Source: an uncultured Oscillibacter sp. (GTDB lineage Bacteria; Bacillota; Clostridia; Oscillospirales; Oscillospiraceae). From it: DNA of 11,568 bases. Positions 1 to 5,470 of the stretch are shown piece after piece. The position numbers and the translations under genes are program-made. The notes under the pieces are model-generated. The model did no database searches and was not told the DNA's origin. It worked only from the letters and a program-made list of their open reading frames with translations. Location: NCBI GenBank assembly GCA_910587875.1, contig CAJUOD010000071.1:1-11568 (forward strand). The letters run 5' to 3'. The first letter of the stretch is position 1; every line of letters begins with the position of its first letter.

Positions 1-962
1 GAGGCCACGGGCACGCCCTGGGCGTTGGTGCTGGGGGCCTTGTCCTCGTCCTTGGAGGTGTCCGGGGTCGTGGGAGTCGTCGGGGTGGTGGGGGTGGTGG
101 TGCCGGAGCTGGCGGCATTGACCGTAAGGTTTTTAATCTCCACTGTGGTCTTAGCCAGCGTATAGCCGGTTGCAGTATCTTTCAACTTCACAGTAACTGT
201 AACATTGAAAGTGCCCGCAGTGGAGGGGGCCTTCGTCTTATCTCCGGTACTATCCGTCTGGCTGGTCGTAGTATTAACCCACACAACGCTGACGAGTTCC
301 AGCTGCCCGGCAGCGGTAGTGTCATCTTTGCCGCCTACTTGAGCGCCAATCGTGGGGGCTACGGTCGCTCCCGCCGTCACATTGCTATAGGCGGCCGTGG
401 GGGTGATCGCCTGGGTGGTGGAGCCCGCTTTGTAGCCGCACTTGGAGCAGGCACCATCCTGACCGTCCGTGTCATGCGCTTCGGTCTTTGTCGCTCCGCA
501 TCCGGAGGCAGTGCAGGTATAGGTGTGGTTTGTCTCATCCGTTTTCGCGGGGGTCCCGCTATAATCGTGGGCCGCCTTGGAAGCGCTTATGACTTCGTCG
601 CAAGCTTCGCACTTGGGAGCGTGGTTGTCGTCATCCACTTTGGTGTACACCGGAGTAGATGCGGCGGCGTGAGCTGCGGAATCCTTGTAATCGCAGATTG
701 AGCAGGTCCGGGAGTGTTTGGTGCCGTCCTCCGTATCTACGGCCCAACTGCCGTAGGTGTGCGCAGCTTGGCTAATTCCCGGACAGCCGCTTACAGAGCA
801 AGTACCCGTGTGGCCGTTTTCATCCTTTGTCCAGGTAATCGTACCGCTGCACGCCTGGCCGTCGGAGCCGTTATGAGTGCTATCTTCCGCCAAAGCCGCC
901 GTGGGCAGCAGGGTCAAGGCCATAGCCAAGACCAAAACCAGGGATAAGAATTTCTTCTTCAT
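1..962 (-). CDS. Secreted cysteine-repeat surface protein, C-terminus beyond the left edge
   Basis: Read on the minus strand from ATG at 962, 320 residues are visible and the frame is still open at base 1. Residues 1-25 are a classical signal peptide (MKKK, hydrophobic core, ALA before Glu26). Residues 38-180 hold repeated cysteine pairs: C55/C60, C87/C90, C118/C121, C150/C155 and C172/C175, separated by His- and Asp-rich spacers such as AAHTYGSW and AAHDYSGT, like degenerate zinc-ribbon repeats. Residues 183-283 look like an Ig/cadherin-like beta domain (TAGTFNVTVTVKL). Residues 285-305 form a Thr-Pro linker (TTPTTPTTPTTP) of the kind that precedes a wall-anchoring or catalytic module. The start is supported by AGGAGA at 971-976, 8 nt from ATG. 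Codon use is less GC-rich than in the other genes, which may mean transfer or relaxed selection. Such repeats are common in clostridial exported proteins. The partner or substrate cannot be told, and cell-surface display is inferred. Confidence 0.85.
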   Translation of the reverse strand, partial: MKKKFLSLVLVLAMALTLLPTAALAEDSTHNGSDGQACSGTITWTKDENGHTGTCSVSGCPGISQAAHTYGSWAVDTEDGTKHSRTCSICDYKDSAAHAAASTPVYTKVDDDNHAPKCEACDEVISASKAAHDYSGTPAKTDETNHTYTCTASGCGATKTEAHDTDGQDGACSKCGYKAGSTTQAITPTAAYSNVTAGATVAPTIGAQVGGKDDTTAAGQLELVSVVWVNTTTSQTDSTGDKTKAPSTAGTFNVTVTVKLKDTATGYTLAKTTVEIKNLTVNAASSGTTTPTTPTTPTTPDTSKDEDKAPSTNAQGVPVA

Positions 963-982
963 AGACAATCTCTCCTTTTTTT

Positions 983-1055
983 GCGGCCCGCTCCTATCAT
1001 AAAGAAAGGGGGCGGCCCGCTCCTATCATAAAGAAAGGGGGCGGCCCGCTCCTAT
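983..1055 (-). repeat. 29-bp tandem repeat (about 2.5 copies) in the surface-protein leader
   Basis: Two perfect copies (983-1011 and 1012-1040) are followed by a partial copy (1041-1055). Each begins on the plus strand with GCGGCCCGC, which is almost its own reverse complement, so neighbouring copies can pair in the mRNA over 8 of 9 positions. Read on the transcribed strand each unit also carries AGGAG. The repeats lie between the promoter and the true ribosome site, so a change in copy number would change leader length and folding without touching the protein. Confidence 0.9.
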
Positions 1056-1059
1056 TATT

Positions 1060-1088
1060 ATTATACCATATAACCCTTGGAATGTAAA
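1060..1088 (-). promoter_or_regulatory. Sigma-A promoter of the surface protein
   Basis: On the minus strand TTTACA (1088-1083) is followed after 17 nt by TATAAT (1065-1060), preceded by an extended TGG. This is one mismatch from the housekeeping consensus. The predicted start near 1053 gives a leader of about 90 nt that contains the 29-bp tandem repeats. Confidence 0.8.
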
Positions 1089-1166
1089 GGGTTTTCTGGA
1101 AAAAAATCCTGAAATTTTAGCACTTTTCAGCGGCTTCTTGTGGTCTTCTTTCCCTTGCACCACAAC

Positions 1167-1883
1167 TTATAGACAGGCCATCACCTCCCCGATGGGGTCC
1201 GTGATCACCAGCCCCGCCGAGAGGTCCCGGGCCACGGCGGATTTGTTGATGAGGGCCAGCCGGGAACCCTGAAAATAGTTGATGAGCCCCGCGGCGGGCC
1301 ACACGTTCAGGGAGGTCCCCCCGATGATGAGCAGATCCGCCCGGGCGATGGAGTTCACCGCGTCGTTCATCACATCCCCGTCCAGGCCCTCCTCGTACAG
1401 CACCACGTCTGGCTTGATGATTCCGCCGCATTCGCACCGGGGCACGCCGGTGGAATTCAGAATGAAGTCCAGGCCGTAGAACTTCCCGCACTTCTCGCAG
1501 TAATTCCGGTGGACGCTGCCGTGGAGCTCGCAGACGTGCTTGCTCCCCGCCGCCTGGTGGAGCCCGTCGATGTTCTGGGTGACCACGGCGGTGAGCTTCC
1601 CCGCCGCCTCCCACTCGGCCAGCTTCCGGTGGGCGGCGTTGGGCTGGGCCTCGGGGGCCAGCATCTTGGCCCGGTAGAACCGGAAAAACTCCTCGGGGTT
1701 GCTTTTATAAAAGGTATGGCTTAAAATGGTCTCCGGCGGGTACTTCCACTCCTGGTGGTAGAGCCCCCCGGTGGAGCGGAAGTCCGGGATGCCGGACTCC
1801 GTGCTGACCCCGGCCCCGCCGAAGAAGGCGATGGCCTTGGCCTCCCGCACCCAGCTCTTCAGGGTCTCGACTGCTTCCGTCAT
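1167..1883 (-). CDS. cobB: NAD-dependent protein deacylase (sirtuin)
   Basis: A 238-residue Sir2-family enzyme that removes acyl groups from lysines using NAD+ and makes nicotinamide and O-acyl-ADP-ribose; cytoplasmic. Visible landmarks in order are GAGVSTESGIPDFRS (residues 23-37, NAD binding), TQNID (102-106), catalytic His121 in LHGSV, a structural zinc set C129-x2-C132 and C150-x-C152, and GGTSL (188-192). Length is usual for bacterial sirtuins. The Y-x-x-R pair of desuccinylase-type sirtuins is not evident in the FRFYRAKML segment, so deacetylation is the more likely activity (inference). The start at 1883 is chosen because GGAGG lies at 1891-1895, 7 nt upstream, and because the family begins close before the NAD motif; a longer in-frame start at 1964 adds 27 unrelated residues. 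It is divergent from the ArsC-like gene. Confidence 0.95.
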   Translation of the reverse strand: MTEAVETLKSWVREAKAIAFFGGAGVSTESGIPDFRSTGGLYHQEWKYPPETILSHTFYKSNPEEFFRFYRAKMLAPEAQPNAAHRKLAEWEAAGKLTAVVTQNIDGLHQAAGSKHVCELHGSVHRNYCEKCGKFYGLDFILNSTGVPRCECGGIIKPDVVLYEEGLDGDVMNDAVNSIARADLLIIGGTSLNVWPAAGLINYFQGSRLALINKSAVARDLSAGLVITDPIGEVMACL

Positions 1884-1919
1884 AAAGGTCCCTCCCTGCG
1901 GATTATAATAAGGTATGCC

Positions 1920-1957
1920 GTTTTGCTCACCGCCGCAAGCGGCGGCAACCGCAAAAC
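1920..1957. repeat. Two-tier inverted repeat in the divergent spacer
   Basis: An outer GTTTTGC (1920-1926) pairs with GCAAAAC (1951-1957). An inner CCGCCG (1930-1935) pairs with CGGCGG (1940-1945) around a CAAG loop. No T-tract follows on either strand, so it is not a standard terminator. It lies between the divergent sirtuin and ArsC-like genes and could be leader structure or an operator. Confidence 0.7.
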
Positions 1958-1964
1958 ATGGCAC

Positions 1965-1999
1965 CTAGTACTTCCTGCCTTTCAGTCCGGAAGTACTAG
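1965..1999. repeat. Perfect 11-bp inverted repeat upstream of the ArsC-like gene
   Basis: CTAGTACTTCC (1965-1975) and GGAAGTACTAG (1989-1999) are perfect reverse complements around a 13-nt loop. The right arm ends 9 nt before the AAAGGAG ribosome site of the ArsC-like gene. It could be a regulator binding site or an mRNA hairpin. I see no convincing -35/-10 pair for either divergent gene here, although TATAAT occurs on both strands at 1902-1909. Confidence 0.75.
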
Positions 2000-2023
2000 A
2001 CCGGTTTCAAAGGAGAACGTCTC

Positions 2024-2359
2024 ATGAACATTCAGATCTTCGGCTCCTCCAAGTGCTTCGACACGAAGAAGGCCCAGCGCTGGTTTAAGGAGCGCCGGAT
2101 CAAATTCCAGTACGTCGATCTCCCCTCAAAGGGATTATCCCCCCGGGAGTACCAATCCGTCAAGCAAAAAGTTGGCTTTGAGGCCCTGGTAAATACAAAA
2201 TGTAAAGCATACAAGGAGTTATACATGCCGTATATCACCCCCGCCGCCCGGGAGGAGAAGCTGCTGGAGAACCCCGTCCTGTTTCAGACCCCCATTGTCC
2301 GAAACGGCAAGGAGGCGACGGTGGGCTTCCATCCGGAGGTCTGGGAGCATTGGGAATAA
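2024..2359 (+). CDS. ArsC/Spx-family thioredoxin-fold protein
   Basis: A 111-residue protein of the ArsC/Spx/YffB family. It begins with the beta strand MNIQIFGSSKC and has one cysteine in the active-site loop (C11 in SSKCFDTKKA), followed by WFKERRIKFQYVDL as in family members, and a cis-Pro segment TPIV (89-92). Spx proteins have CxxC here, but this one has C-x-x-T, so an Spx-type redox switch is unlikely. Where true arsenate reductases have Arg-Pro, this has Thr89-Pro90, so arsenate reduction is doubtful, and no ars genes are near. A second cysteine, C60, could act as a resolving thiol. AAAGGAG at 2009-2015 lies 8 nt before ATG. The yihY-like gene follows after 23 nt, so they probably share an mRNA. 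The substrate is unknown. Confidence 0.85.
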   Translation: MNIQIFGSSKCFDTKKAQRWFKERRIKFQYVDLPSKGLSPREYQSVKQKVGFEALVNTKCKAYKELYMPYITPAAREEKLLENPVLFQTPIVRNGKEATVGFHPEVWEHWE

Positions 2360-2382
2360 CAAAGAAAGCTGGTGATGCGTCC

Positions 2383-3213
2383 ATGACCCGCAAGCTGTCC
2401 CGGGGGGCCTATCTTTTGATGCGGCGCTACTTCCGCCACAACGTGGGGGTCCAGAGCGCCGCCCTGGCCTTCTACCTGCTGTTTATGATCTTCCCCTTCC
2501 TGATCTTCATCAGCGCCCTGCTGGGCTTGCTGGACCTGAACGTCACCGCGATTCTGCTGGCCCTGGGGGAGTTCCTGCCCCGGGATGTGGTGGACATCGT
2601 CCGGGCGTACCTGGTCCACGTGGGCGGGAGCCCCAGCCCCAAGCTGATGCTCTTCGGCCTGTTCTTCTCCATCTGGTTTCCCATGCGGGCCACCAACGCC
2701 CTGATGGTCTCCGTCCGGACGGCCTACCACCTGGGCCCCCCCAGGCGGGCGGTAGTCCACCGGCTGAAGACCCTGCTCTACACGGTGGTGCTGATCTCCT
2801 CCATCGCCCTGACTCTGGTTCTCATGACCATCGGCGACCGGCTTCTGGGCTACGCCGTGGGGAACTTCCGCCTGCCGCTGTTCCTGGCGGAGCTCTGGGC
2901 CCGGATGCGCTTCCCGGCGGCGGCGGTGGTAGGCTACTTCGCCCTGTTCTTTCTCTACGCCCTGGCCCAGGACGGACGCCGGGCCTGGCGGGACCTGTGG
3001 CCCGGCACCCTGGCGGCCCTGGCGGCGTGGATGGCCCTAAGCTGGCTGTACGCCATGTACGTGGAGAACTTCGCCAACTACTCCCTGCTCTACGGGTCCA
3101 TCGGCGCGGTGGTGGTGCTGATGATCTGGCTCTACATGTCCGCCAACGTCTTGATTTTAGGCGCGGAGCTCAACGGCACGCTGATGGCTCTGCGGAAGGA
3201 GCAGGGGGCGTGA
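2383..3213 (+). CDS. YihY/BrkB-family inner membrane protein
   Basis: A 276-residue polytopic membrane protein. Hydrophobic segments lie at about residues 25-50, 87-110, 131-150, 178-196, 207-227 and 239-261. The C-terminal signature YGSIGAVVVLMIWLY followed by SANVLILGAELN is diagnostic of the YihY/UPF0761 (old name ribonuclease BN) family. The E. coli RNase BN activity once given to this family belongs to another gene, so no nuclease role should be assumed; the function is not known. The start is taken at ATG 2383 with GGTGAT at 2371-2376 as Shine-Dalgarno sequence. A TTG at 2350, inside the end of the upstream gene, would add 11 residues and is the alternative. It is probably co-transcribed with the ArsC-like gene, and its stop lies only 10 bp from the stop of the convergent NTF2-like gene. 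Confidence 0.88.
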   Translation: MTRKLSRGAYLLMRRYFRHNVGVQSAALAFYLLFMIFPFLIFISALLGLLDLNVTAILLALGEFLPRDVVDIVRAYLVHVGGSPSPKLMLFGLFFSIWFPMRATNALMVSVRTAYHLGPPRRAVVHRLKTLLYTVVLISSIALTLVLMTIGDRLLGYAVGNFRLPLFLAELWARMRFPAAAVVGYFALFFLYALAQDGRRAWRDLWPGTLAALAAWMALSWLYAMYVENFANYSLLYGSIGAVVVLMIWLYMSANVLILGAELNGTLMALRKEQGA

Positions 3214-3223
3214 GCCCCGCCCG

Positions 3224-3580
3224 TCACTCGATGGGGAGGCCGTGCTGCTTCAGGAAGGAAAGCTTGTCCCAATAACCCCGCTGGAAGACGATTTTCTCAT
3301 TGACCACCTGGAAGAACCCGCAGCCCCGCAGGCCCAGCGGGTCCCGCCACTCCAGAATCGCCCACTGCCCGTCCTCGAAGAGGTTTTCCACAATACACAC
3401 CATCCTGGCGGCGGCAAATTCTCCGGCAAACATCTCCCGGATGGCGGCCCGGCCCCGGACCGGCTCGTTGGCCACTTGGTGGTTGACGGCATCCTCGCAG
3501 TACAGGGCGGAGATTGCCTCCGCGTCTCCGGCGTTAAAGGCGTCTACCCATAGCTGAACGATTTCCTTTGGCCTCAGCAT
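3224..3580 (-). CDS. NTF2/SnoaL-like small protein
   Basis: A 118-residue protein with the layout of the SnoaL-like/NTF2 superfamily cone fold. It begins PKEIVQLWVDAFNAGDAEAI, followed by ALYCEDAVNHQV (26-37), an AAIREMFAGEF helix (45-55), then beta strands VCIVENLFEDGQWAILEW and the final VVNEKIVFQRGYWDK. Members include polyketide cyclases, steroid isomerases and many scavenging or unknown proteins, so family membership does not give the substrate. Start at 3580: AAGGAG (3590-3595) lies 9 nt upstream. A longer frame from 3679 adds 33 residues that do not fit the fold and would run over the divergent promoter, so it is rejected. The gene converges with yihY with 10 bp between stops and no terminator between them. 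Confidence 0.85.
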   Translation of the reverse strand: MLRPKEIVQLWVDAFNAGDAEAISALYCEDAVNHQVANEPVRGRAAIREMFAGEFAAARMVCIVENLFEDGQWAILEWRDPLGLRGCGFFQVVNEKIVFQRGYWDKLSFLKQHGLPIE

Positions 3581-3626
3581 AACGATCCTCTCCTTTTTAA
3601 AAGCTGGATTCAAGAGGCCGCCCGCC

Positions 3627-3655
3627 TTGACAGCGGCCCCTCCGACTGCTATAAT
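3627..3655 (+). promoter_or_regulatory. Perfect consensus sigma-A promoter for an RNA gene
   Basis: TTGACA (3627-3632), exactly 17 nt, TATAAT (3650-3655): 12 of 12 consensus bases. The predicted start is near 3662. No convincing coding frame with a ribosome site follows; what follows is a structured RNA and a terminator. A promoter this strong fits an abundant stable RNA. Confidence 0.85.
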
Positions 3656-3679
3656 ACAGCTAAAGGGAACGCTGCGCAA
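3651..3679 (-). promoter_or_regulatory. Probable promoter of the NTF2-like gene
   Basis: On the minus strand TTGCGC (3679-3674), 17 nt, then TATTAT (3656-3651). The match is moderate. Its -10 box overlaps the -10 box of the plus-strand ncRNA promoter, so the two promoters would be mutually exclusive at any moment. Confidence 0.45.
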
Positions 3680-3899
3680 GGCGGCTGACCCTAGTGCTTA
3701 GGTAAACCCGACAGTGAAAACCGTCAAGAAACCGTCACTGGCCAGAGTGGCGGTTTCTGCATTTCACGACAATCGTCACGGTAAACCGTCCGATATGTAA
3801 CGTAATCCGCATACGGCCTCACCTCCTTTCGGAGGACGTGGCCAGCCGCCTGGTCCGCTGCGCAGCGTTCCCGCCCCTTTTGGGGGCGGGATTATTTTA
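3662..3899 (+). ncRNA. Structured non-coding RNA, unidentified family
   Basis: A transcript of about 238 nt is bounded by a perfect promoter and an intrinsic terminator. Its ends pair: GGGAACGCTGCGCA (3665-3678) with TGCGCAGCGTTCCC (3859-3872), 14 bp with no mismatch. After a 7-nt one-sided bulge (3852-3858) comes a second 9-bp helix, AGGCGGCTG (3679-3687) with CAGCCGCCT (3843-3851). Inside are a 12-bp hairpin (3728-3739 with 3746-3757, loop GGCCAG), flanked by GTGAAA (3714-3719) with TTTCAC (3762-3767); a bulged hairpin CCG-A-TATG (3790-3797) with CATACGG (3810-3816); and CCTCC-TTTC-GGAGG (3822-3835). The motif AAACCGTC occurs three times. I do not recognise the conserved cores of SRP RNA, tmRNA, RNase P RNA, T-boxes or common riboswitches. 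6S RNA cannot be excluded by eye, but this is branched rather than a simple rod. A 5' regulatory leader of the next gene is less likely because that gene has its own promoter. Confidence 0.7.
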
Positions 3900-3900
3900 T
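3869..3900 (+). terminator. Intrinsic terminator of the ncRNA
   Basis: TCCCGCCCC (3869-3877) pairs with GGGGCGGGA (3883-3891) around a TTTTG loop and is followed by TTATTTTAT. Its 5' arm shares 4 nt (3869-3872) with the 3' strand of the RNA's closing helix, so the full terminator and the full closing helix compete at that edge. Confidence 0.85.
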
Positions 3901-3905
3901 CATCG

Positions 3906-3936
3906 GGCGGGGAATTTGTCAAATTTCTCCCCCGCC
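3906..3936 (+). repeat. Hairpin between ncRNA terminator and spoVAF promoter
   Basis: GGCGGGG-AATTT (3906-3917), loop GTC, AAATT (3921-3925), a 4-nt bulge, then CCCCGCC (3930-3936). It lies just after the terminator and just before the sigma-G -35 box. It may be a back-up terminator or insulator; the function is not evident. Confidence 0.5.
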
Positions 3937-3945
3937 GCCTGTTCA

Positions 3946-3976
3946 TGGATAACCCGTCCCCTTCCCGCGCATACTA
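3946..3976 (+). promoter_or_regulatory. Sigma-G (forespore) promoter of the spoVAF-like gene
   Basis: TGGATA (3946-3951), 18 nt, CATACTA (3970-3976). This fits the sigma-G pattern known from Bacillus forespore genes (-35 GNATR or TGAATA, 17-18 nt, -10 CATNNTA). The predicted start near 3983 gives a short leader with GGAGG at 3988-3992. Late forespore expression is what a germination protein of the spore inner membrane needs. Confidence 0.7.
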
Positions 3977-3998
3977 CCCCCATTCGTGGAGGTGGAAT

Positions 3999-5417
3999 AT
4001 GGGAACATTATCTGACAATTACATGGACAGCGTCCGGCTCTTCGACGAGGCCCTGGGGGTGGGGCGCAGCGTGGACATGGTGAGCCGGGATTACGTCATC
4101 GGCGGCCGCCGGGCCCGGCTCTGGGTCGTCGACGGCTATGGCAAGGACGAGACGTTGGAGCGCATGGGGGCCTTCTGGCTCTCCCTGCCGGAAAACGCCC
4201 TGGAGGGACTCCGGGACATGCAGGACTTCGCGGACCGCTTCATCTCCTTCTCCGAGGTGGACGTGGGGTCCGACACCGACGAGCTCATCACCTCCGTCCT
4301 CATGGGAAAAACCCTGCTGCTGGTAGAGGGCCTCTCCGGCGGGGCGCAGATCGACGCCAAGAACTACCCCAGCCGCAGCGTGGAGGAGCCCCCGGACGGC
4401 AAGGTCCTCCGGGGCTCCCACGACGGCTTTGTGGAGGCGGTGGTGCCCAACATGGCCCTCCTCCGCCGCCGCATCCGGGATCCCCATCTCACCATGGAGG
4501 GCCTGAAGGTGGGGAAGCGCTCCCACACCGACGCGGTGCTCTGCTACCTGGACGACAAGGCGGACCCGGCCCTGCTGGAGGCCATCCGGGAGAAGCTGGC
4601 GGGCATTGACGTGAACTCCCTCTCCATGGCCCAGGAGAGCGTGGCGGAGGCCATCCGCCCCAAGCAGTGGTACAACCCCTTCCCCAAGGTCCGGTACACG
4701 GAGCGGCCCGACAGCGCCGCCGCCAGCATCATGGAGGGGAACGTCATCCTGATGGTGGACAACTCCCCCTCGGTGATGATCCTGCCCACCACCTTCTTCG
4801 ACTTTACCCAGGAGGCCAACGAATTTTACTTCCCGCCGTTGGTTGGGACCTACCTCCGCCTTCTGCGCATCGTGGTCTTCCTGATCTCCCTGCTCATCAC
4901 CCCCACCTGGTACCTGCTGGTGAAGGAGTCGGGCCGCCTGCCGGCGTCGCTGGAGTTTTTGTCCTCCCCGGAGCCCGCGGCCCTGGGGCTCCTCTGGCAG
5001 CTGCTTGTAGTGGAATTCCTGGTGGACGTCCTCAAGCTGGCCTCCCTCAACACGCCGGACTCCCTGTCCAACTCCTTCTCCATGCTGGGGGCCCTGATCC
5101 TGGGCGACTTCGCCGTCCAGGCGGGCTGGCTGGGGCCGGAGGTGCTGGTGTATATGGCTTTCGTGTCCGTGGCCAGCTTCGCCCAGCCCAGCTATGAGAT
5201 GGGCTACGCCTTCAAGCTCCTCCGGGTGGTCCTCCTCCTGCTCACCGCCGTCTTCGACGTCTGGGGCTACGGCCTGGGCCTCCTGGGCATCCTGATCCTG
5301 CTTGCCACCACCAAGCCCCTGGTGGGCCGGGGCTATCTCTACCCCCTGATTCCCTTCAACGGCAAGGCCCTCCGCCGCCTCCTGGTGCGGGAGCCCATCA
5401 GCCGGGACAACACTTGA
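3999..5417 (+). CDS. spoVAF: SpoVAF-like GerA-family spore germination protein
   Basis: A 472-residue GerA-family (PF03323-type) protein. Residues 1-225 are a soluble domain beginning with VDMVSRDYVIGGRRARLWVV. The family hallmark NPFPKVRYTERPD (226-238) and the stretch NSPSVMILPTTFF (255-267) follow. About five hydrophobic segments fill 288-440 and put the C-terminal half in the membrane, here the spore inner membrane. SpoVAF is preferred over a GerAA nutrient-receptor subunit because no gerAB or gerAC gene is adjacent, the gene is monocistronic, and the 255-267 stretch resembles SpoVAF. In Bacillus, SpoVAF works with FigP to amplify germination by ion release; transfer of that role to this organism is inference. 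ATG 3999 is chosen over an in-frame ATG at 3945 because GGAGG lies 6 nt before it and the sigma-G start point would lie downstream of 3945. Confidence 0.85.
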   Translation: MGTLSDNYMDSVRLFDEALGVGRSVDMVSRDYVIGGRRARLWVVDGYGKDETLERMGAFWLSLPENALEGLRDMQDFADRFISFSEVDVGSDTDELITSVLMGKTLLLVEGLSGGAQIDAKNYPSRSVEEPPDGKVLRGSHDGFVEAVVPNMALLRRRIRDPHLTMEGLKVGKRSHTDAVLCYLDDKADPALLEAIREKLAGIDVNSLSMAQESVAEAIRPKQWYNPFPKVRYTERPDSAAASIMEGNVILMVDNSPSVMILPTTFFDFTQEANEFYFPPLVGTYLRLLRIVVFLISLLITPTWYLLVKESGRLPASLEFLSSPEPAALGLLWQLLVVEFLVDVLKLASLNTPDSLSNSFSMLGALILGDFAVQAGWLGPEVLVYMAFVSVASFAQPSYEMGYAFKLLRVVLLLLTAVFDVWGYGLGLLGILILLATTKPLVGRGYLYPLIPFNGKALRRLLVREPISRDNT

Positions 5418-5424
5418 ATCTTCG

Positions 5425-5454
5425 GGACCGCCCTCTATGGGGGCGGTCCTTTTT
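5425..5454 (+). terminator. Intrinsic terminator of spoVAF
   Basis: GGACCGCCC (5425-5433) pairs perfectly with GGGCGGTCC (5441-5449), with a 7-nt loop and five T residues after it. It starts 7 nt after the spoVAF stop. Confidence 0.93.
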
Positions 5455-5470
5455 CGGCTGGTGCTTATGG

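Noticed and set aside
339..947. Two plus-strand frames over the surface-protein gene
   Set aside because: They are antisense to a frame with a signal peptide, promoter and ribosome site, and show no recognisable protein features.
983..1055. CRISPR-like repeat (29-bp units)
   Set aside because: The units are directly joined with no spacers, there are under three copies, and no cas gene is seen.
1138..1165. Possible terminator after the sirtuin gene
   Set aside because: TTGTGGT and ACCACAA can pair (7 bp), but the loop is 14 nt and no T-tract follows on the minus strand.
1884..1964. Longer sirtuin start at 1964
   Set aside because: It adds 27 residues that cross the spacer hairpin. The 1883 ATG has GGAGG at proper spacing and gives the family length.
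3662..3899. Known riboswitch or T-box controlling spoVAF
   Set aside because: No T-box TGGNACC-type antiterminator or recognisable conserved core of the cobalamin, TPP, glycine, SAM, FMN or c-di-GMP riboswitches was found, and spoVAF has its own promoter after the terminator.
3838..4083. Small plus-strand frame (81 codons) overlapping the ncRNA end
   Set aside because: It starts inside the RNA, crosses the terminator, has no known fold and ends within spoVAF in another frame.
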